Of a stretch of 63,110 nt of DNA, positions 59,069 to 63,110 are shown piece by piece (positions within the stretch are counted from its first letter, which is position 1; each line of letters starts with the position of its first letter). This DNA is from Oscillospiraceae bacterium (GTDB lineage Bacteria; Bacillota; Clostridia; Oscillospirales; Oscillospiraceae), in contig JAFROD010000041.1 of the NCBI GenBank assembly GCA_017429835.1, forward strand, positions 1-63,110. The letters run 5' to 3'. Both the position numbers and the translations under genes were made by a program. The notes below the pieces were generated by a model, which made no database searches, had not been told where the DNA came from, and saw only the letters and a program-made list of their open reading frames with translations.

Positions 59069-59877
59069 CTGACGAGGAACTGCAAGAAAAACTGAATACC
59101 GCGCTTTACAAGAAGATGTTTGCAGAGCAGGAGCAATACCGCGATTGGCTATTGTCTCAAAATCCTGCGGAAGTCCTGAATCACGCCTACGAATATACCG
59201 TCCGCGAGGATATTCTGATTGCACTGGAGTATTTCAGCATATCCGCCAATCAAGCGGCAGCGCTCCTTTCTTCACCGTCGCCGCTTTCGGACGTCTTCAC
59301 CGCCTTTGAAAAAACCGAGACCGATCATATGGACAATATCCGAGATTGCATTTGTCAAAGAGCAGATGATACGATACGCGATCTCCAGCCGCCCGTATAT
59401 CCTCACAGCGCTTCCTATGCGGCAGAACACGAAGAACTGGATGCGTATCGGGAATCGCTTCGCGCCAATATGGCGTGCAAGTCTGCCATTGAGGAGGCCA
59501 TCAGCGAGAGCTACCGGGACAACCGCTTGGACGAAGACGGCGCGAGAAGGATTCTCAAATTGTTCGGTTCGGAACGAACGATGTACGTTCTTGCAAGTAC
59601 AATTCAAATGAAACAATGGGATGAGAGGATCTCCGCAGAAAACAAATCGTGGTCACAGACGATTTCTTTTGATGAAGGAACTGAGGACGACAGGTTCTCC
59701 TTCCTGATCGGGAGAAGTCATCCCGGGCTGATCGATCTCTTTGCCAATCAAGTCAGACGGATTGAAAAAGAGAGCCAAGCGAAAACGTCGCTTCTTGGGC
59801 GGCTGAAAACAGCACAGGAAGAAGTACGGAAACAGCAACCCGCGTCCCATACGCAGAATCGGGAGAATGTGCTTTGA
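59065..59877 (+). CDS. DUF3848/DUF3849 family protein
   Basis: 270 aa. N-terminal ELQEKLNTALYKKMFAEQEQ and QNPAEVLNHAYEYTVREDI are the DUF3848 signature, followed by a DUF3849-like helical part. AAAGGAGG, 10-nt spacing; overlaps the previous gene by 4 nt. Function unknown. Confidence 0.82.
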   Translation: MTDEELQEKLNTALYKKMFAEQEQYRDWLLSQNPAEVLNHAYEYTVREDILIALEYFSISANQAAALLSSPSPLSDVFTAFEKTETDHMDNIRDCICQRADDTIRDLQPPVYPHSASYAAEHEELDAYRESLRANMACKSAIEEAISESYRDNRLDEDGARRILKLFGSERTMYVLASTIQMKQWDERISAENKSWSQTISFDEGTEDDRFSFLIGRSHPGLIDLFANQVRRIEKESQAKTSLLGRLKTAQEEVRKQQPASHTQNRENVL

Positions 59878-60239
59878 ACGACGGCTATACTCCGAAATAC
59901 AGGCAACAGTATTCCAGAAACATTCGCATAGAGTTTTGGGCCTCGCAGGAAGAATACGAACGTATCCAAAAAAGGCAGAAAGCCTCCAACTGCAAGAACC
60001 TGAGCGAGTATCTGCGAAACGCAGCAATCAGAGGATATGTCCTCAATGCTTCTATTCCGGATCTTCGGGAAGTTCTCTCCCTGTTTCATCGGCTTTCCAG
60101 CAACACCAATCAGATCGCGAAACGCCTCAACGAAAGCGGCAGAATCTACAGCGTTGACGTTCAGGAACTTCTTTCCGGGCAAAAGGAGATCGAGGAACGC
60201 CTGCGGCAGCTCGTCGAGACGGTCAACAAAATCAAATAG
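59874..60239 (+). CDS. mobC: MobC-type relaxosome accessory protein
   Basis: 121 aa with a TTG start at 59874, 8 nt after GGGAG. Ribbon-helix-helix start (NIRIEFWASQEEYERIQKRQ), then NLSEYLRNAAI and the MobC helix LSSNTNQIAKRLNESG. Binds near oriT and assists the relaxase encoded downstream. Confidence 0.88.
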   Translation: MNDGYTPKYRQQYSRNIRIEFWASQEEYERIQKRQKASNCKNLSEYLRNAAIRGYVLNASIPDLREVLSLFHRLSSNTNQIAKRLNESGRIYSVDVQELLSGQKEIEERLRQLVETVNKIK

Positions 60240-60307
60240 CCGCCATCCTTGCGTGTTCCGGCAATATCGTTTATGATGGTATCAGAAAGATCATTTCCGC
60301 AAAAAAC

Positions 60308-60339
60308 GGGCAACCGATTCAGAAATGGGTCGGTTGCCC
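60308..60339 (+). terminator. Hairpin between mobC and the SLH gene
   Basis: 10-bp stem GGGCAACCGA/TCGGTTGCCC with a 12-nt loop; no T-run. Could be an attenuator or oriT-related inverted repeat rather than a terminator. Confidence 0.4.
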
Positions 60340-60366
60340 ACCGAAAGAACGAAGGAGGTCTCGTTT

Positions 60367-61287
60367 ATGAAAAAAGCAATCAGCATCCTGCTTTGCGCCG
60401 CGATTGCTGCGGTCTGCTTCGCCGTGTCTGCCGAAGCCGCGCAATTACATCCGTTCGCGGACGTCGCTTCCGGAAGCTGGTACGAGCAAGGCGTCATTTA
60501 CGCATACGAAAAAGGAATAATGGTCGGCACGTCCAAAACGGAGTTTTCCCCGAACGCTGATACCACCCGCGCGATGATCGTCACCATTCTGTACCGTCTG
60601 GAAGGGTCTCCGGAAGTTGAACGCACGGATTCCTTTACGGATGTTCCCGAAAACGAATGGTACTCCGACGCCGTCTCTTGGGCGGCGCAGGAAGGCATCG
60701 TAAACGGTTACGGCAACGGGAAATTCGGTCCGCAGGACAGCATCACCCGCCAGCAGCTTGCCGCGATCCTGTGCCGCTATACGGCGCACAAGGGCGCGTC
60801 TGTGTCAGCGAACGGATGGGCGTCCTCCTACCCCGACATCAGCAGCGTCAGCGCGTGGGCTGTCGCTGCGATGCAGTGGGCTGTCGGAGAGGAATACATC
60901 ACCGGCAGTCTTGTAAACGGGCAGGCCTTTCTCCTGCCGGAAGCGTCCGCAAGCCGCGCGCAGATCGCCACGATCCTGACGCGCTACCTTAACAGTGACA
61001 AGGATACGATTGACCTCGCTGCGCTGGAAGCATACGGACGCGAATATGCCGCTTCTCTCGGCTTCACGATCGACACGACGATGACGCTGGACAATTCCAG
61101 CTACTATCCCGGCGACAGGGTTCTCATTCGTTCTATGGAGGATGGTCGTCGCCTCGTGGCAGAGAACGTTCAGGTAACTGCCGATAATCTGATCGGCTAC
61201 GGCAATAGCATTGCAGGATACCGCTGTAACGTTCTGATCGAGGAAGACGGCGAAGGTGGATACATCATTTGGGTGATGTACGGCTGA
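60367..61287 (+). CDS. ICE-encoded S-layer-homology protein
   Basis: 306 aa from the ATG at 60367 (GAAGGAGGTC). Signal peptide (1-24), three SLH domains (about 25-215; FADVASGSWYEQGVIYAYEK etc.), and an unrecognised C-terminal domain of 90 residues rich in beta strands. Should attach to wall polymers. Unusual between mobC and the relaxase; may be surface cargo or help mating. Confidence 0.85.
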   Translation: MKKAISILLCAAIAAVCFAVSAEAAQLHPFADVASGSWYEQGVIYAYEKGIMVGTSKTEFSPNADTTRAMIVTILYRLEGSPEVERTDSFTDVPENEWYSDAVSWAAQEGIVNGYGNGKFGPQDSITRQQLAAILCRYTAHKGASVSANGWASSYPDISSVSAWAVAAMQWAVGEEYITGSLVNGQAFLLPEASASRAQIATILTRYLNSDKDTIDLAALEAYGREYAASLGFTIDTTMTLDNSSYYPGDRVLIRSMEDGRRLVAENVQVTADNLIGYGNSIAGYRCNVLIEEDGEGGYIIWVMYG

Positions 61288-61305
61288 CAATTATATTTAC
61301 GGTTT

Positions 61306-61341
61306 CAAGCCGATGGTTCTTTCCATCGGCTTGATTCTTTG
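61306..61341 (+). terminator. Terminator after the SLH gene
   Basis: 11-bp stem CAAGCCGATGG/CCATCGGCTTG with a 6-nt loop and ATTCTTTGTT. Confidence 0.7.
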
Positions 61342-61360
61342 TTAAAGGAGATTGCTTTGA

Positions 61361-62794
61361 ATGGCAACAACGAGAATCATTCCTTTGCACCAAAACAAAG
61401 GAAAGACCGTCGCGCAATGTTTGTATGAGCGAACGTCCTACGCGATCAACCCGGAGAAGACAGAAAACTTTGCATACGTTTCTTCTTTCGAGTGCAGTCC
61501 CGGTCTTGCTGACGCGGAGTTTACCTATTCCAAAAGAATCTATGCGGAAATCACCGGACGCGATCCGCATTACAAGTCCGGAAAGCAGCATGACGTACTT
61601 GCATATCAGGTGCGGCAATCCTTCAAGCCGGGAGAGGTTACACCGGAAGAGGCAAACAAGATCGGCTACGAATTTGCTTCCAGATTTCTGAAAGGGCGTC
61701 ACGCCTTCCTCGTCGCAACGCACACGGACAAGAAGCATATTCACAACCACATCATTTGGAATTCGACGACGCTTGATTGTACTCAGAAGTTCCGTGACTT
61801 CCGAAAAAGCGGTAGAGCCGTTCGTACTCTCAGTGACATTATTTGTCTTGAACACGGACTCTCCGTAGTTGACAAGCCAAAGCGCAAATCCACAATTTCA
61901 TACAACAAATGGCTTGGCGATGAAGCGCACAAGCCGACAAACCGCGACTTCGTCCGTGAAGCGATCGACGAAATCTTATCTGAAAAGCCGACTGACTTTT
62001 CGGTTTTTTTATCCCGATTTCAGCGTGCCGGCTTCACAATAAAATGCGGCGCGCACATCTCGCTGTCGCATCCGAACTTTAAGAAAAATATTCGGATGAA
62101 CTCACTCGGGAAGGGTTATACCGAGGACGAGATCCGCGCAATCATTGAGGGGCGATTGCCGCCGCATATACCGAAAAAGAAACAGAGCATTCCCGAGCGA
62201 AAAGGCCCCAGTCTTTTGATCGACATTCAGGCGGCGCTCGACGCAGGAAAAGGTCCGGGCTACGCAAACTGGGCGAAGCATTTCAATCTCACGCAGATGG
62301 CGCGGGCGATGCTGTATTTGAAAGAACAAGGGTTCAGCGACTACAACGCATTGTCTGCGAGGACGGAAGCTTCGTCGCAAAAAGTTTCCGCTTTGCGCGG
62401 TCAGATCCGCGATGCAGAAACGCGGATGAAAGAGATCAGCCGTCTGAAAACGCAGTTGATAAACTACTCGAAAACCAAAAAAGTTTACGCTGAATACCGC
62501 GCCAAAGGTTACGCAAAAAAGTTCTACGCCGCCCACACCGACGAGATCGAAGCGCACAAAGCGGCAAAGAGATTCTATGACGAACTCGGCGTGAGCAAGC
62601 TGCCGTCCGTGAAAGAATTATCTGCGGAGTATCAGCAGCTCGCCGACAAAAAAGATGGCTGGTATTGTGAACTCCACGAAATAAATGATGAGCAGCGCGA
62701 GCTTGTCGTCTGCAAAAAAATAGTTAACGAGATCCTCGGTGAGCAGAAGAGTTTTTCACCGCAACGCAAGGAACGCAGCAAAGAAATCCGCTGA
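61361..62794 (+). CDS. MOB_P-type relaxase
   Basis: 477 aa. Relaxase domain in the N-terminal 250 residues with the metal-binding three-histidine motif HIHNH (His126, His128, His130) preceded by HTDKK (His121). The nicking Tyr is probably in the RTSYAINPEKT segment. The C-terminal part is a long basic coiled coil. Nicks oriT and pilots the strand into the channel. AAAGGAG ribosome site. Confidence 0.9.
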   Translation: MATTRIIPLHQNKGKTVAQCLYERTSYAINPEKTENFAYVSSFECSPGLADAEFTYSKRIYAEITGRDPHYKSGKQHDVLAYQVRQSFKPGEVTPEEANKIGYEFASRFLKGRHAFLVATHTDKKHIHNHIIWNSTTLDCTQKFRDFRKSGRAVRTLSDIICLEHGLSVVDKPKRKSTISYNKWLGDEAHKPTNRDFVREAIDEILSEKPTDFSVFLSRFQRAGFTIKCGAHISLSHPNFKKNIRMNSLGKGYTEDEIRAIIEGRLPPHIPKKKQSIPERKGPSLLIDIQAALDAGKGPGYANWAKHFNLTQMARAMLYLKEQGFSDYNALSARTEASSQKVSALRGQIRDAETRMKEISRLKTQLINYSKTKKVYAEYRAKGYAKKFYAAHTDEIEAHKAAKRFYDELGVSKLPSVKELSAEYQQLADKKDGWYCELHEINDEQRELVVCKKIVNEILGEQKSFSPQRKERSKEIR

Positions 62795-63110
62795 CGAAGA
62801 ACGCGGCTCCCGGAAAATTTCGAGAGTCGCGTTCATGCTGATAGGTAGATATAACTTTTCGTCCAGCGCCTGAAAGGTGCGTAGTTGCAGATTTGAAGAA
62901 TCTGCAAAGAAGGTGTTAGGGCGATGCCCTAACAAGCCGCATCGAGGAGATTTTGTCCCCACAGATGCTCTGCTTGCTACAATACGTTTGACCCTGAAAA
63001 GACGCAATAAAAAATGCGTTGCTCGGAGGCTCATACCTAAGCTACAATGAGAGGGTAATCGGTCTTACGGTGCTCTGCTTGAGCTTTCACGCTCGTTGGT
63101 GCAAACTGTA
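62795..63110. other. Structured non-coding end region
   Basis: No convincing gene. A terminator-like hairpin (62799-62834), two perfect hairpins (TTGCAGATT/AATCTGCAA at 62885-62907; GTTAGGGC/GCCCTAAC at 62915-62933), an 11-bp direct repeat TGCTCTGCTTG (62966 and 63071) and GAGC/GCTC near the end. May hold oriT, an RNA gene or the start of the next module. Confidence 0.5.
62799..62834 (+). terminator. Hairpin after the relaxase gene
   Basis: 11-bp stem GAACGCGGCTC/GAGTCGCGTTC with one G-U pair. Weak T-run; likely terminator of the mob operon. Confidence 0.5.

Larger units (their letters stand above)
28391..63110. mobile_element. Tn1549/CD11xx-type integrative conjugative element (partial)
   Basis: The gene order ParB, PcfB, VirD4, Maff2, VirB6, PrgI, VirB4, NlpC/P60, DUF4315, DUF4366, TopB, YodL, TTRAP, methylase/SNF2, DUF3846, DUF3848/3849, MobC, relaxase is that of Firmicutes ICEs related to Tn1549 and the C. 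difficile CD11xx elements. The left limit is uncertain (25.3-28.4 kb). The right end is outside the window. Extra modules are a sortase pilus, an AAA/DUF4143 gene and an SLH protein. Confidence 0.85.

Noticed and set aside
62756..63034. Reverse 92-codon frame across the structured end region
   Set aside because: Covers perfect hairpins and the relaxase end; no ribosome site or domain.
62860..63110. Group II intron 5' end
   Set aside because: No GUGYG start or domain V/VI-type sequence is visible, and no reverse transcriptase ORF lies in the window.

Overview
The window looks like a GC-rich, Gram-positive gut-type Clostridia genome (Oscillospirales-like is my inference). Support: GGAGG-type ribosome sites, S-layer-homology (SLH) and LPXTG surface proteins, and a Tn1549/CD11xx-type conjugative element. 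No rRNA, CRISPR array or complete tRNA gene is visible.

Region 1 (1-19.2 kb) is ordinary chromosome in short operons: a tandem pair of tRNA-3'-end-like repeats with terminators; an ICMT-like membrane methyltransferase, a nitroreductase-fold protein and two unknowns; a Crp/Fnr-type regulator divergent from an iron/corrinoid-type ABC importer (permease, ATPase, binding lipoprotein) with a THEP1-like NTPase; a 1359-aa SLH surface protein; a HerA/DUF853 ATPase; an NhaC-type antiporter with thrH; a GNAT, a D-aminoacylase-like amidohydrolase, a flavodoxin and a small zincin. Most operons end in strong, often bidirectional, hairpin terminators.

Region 2 (19.2-28.4 kb) is a mosaic accessory zone. 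Identical 25-bp direct repeats at 19823 and 25269 bound a 5.4-kb integrative island. It carries a tyrosine integrase next to the right repeat, a HipB/HipA toxin-antitoxin pair, and a divergent AT-rich DUF262 + HEPN gene pair that resembles a defence or toxin module. Structured repeats, duplicated terminators and two families of short arm-like repeats suggest several elements accumulated at the same site. To the right lie two more AT-rich reverse-strand genes: a DUF2971/AbiGi-like protein and a membrane-anchored helical-repeat protein.

Region 3 (28.4 kb to the end) is most of an integrative conjugative element (ICE). In order: a ParB-like protein behind a 17-codon leader ORF; a sortase-assembled pilus module (thioester adhesin, backbone pilin, two class C sortases); conjugation genes (PcfB, VirD4, Maff2, VirB6, PrgI, VirB4, Bro-N protein, NlpC/P60 hydrolase, DUF4315, DUF4366); an inserted AAA/DUF4143 gene with its own promoter and operator-like array; topoisomerase III, a YodL-domain protein, TTRAP, a 2784-aa methylase/SNF2 helicase, DUF3846, DUF3848/3849, MobC, an SLH protein and a MOB_P relaxase. 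The far end with its expected integrase is outside the window.

The most unusual observations are a complete tnpV gene with its own ribosome site nested out of frame inside the giant helicase ORF; the DUF262/HEPN plus HipAB island; a predicted pseudoknot with a hairpin-bridged ribosome site before maff2; and a four-copy TTGAGAA operator array at the DUF4143 gene.
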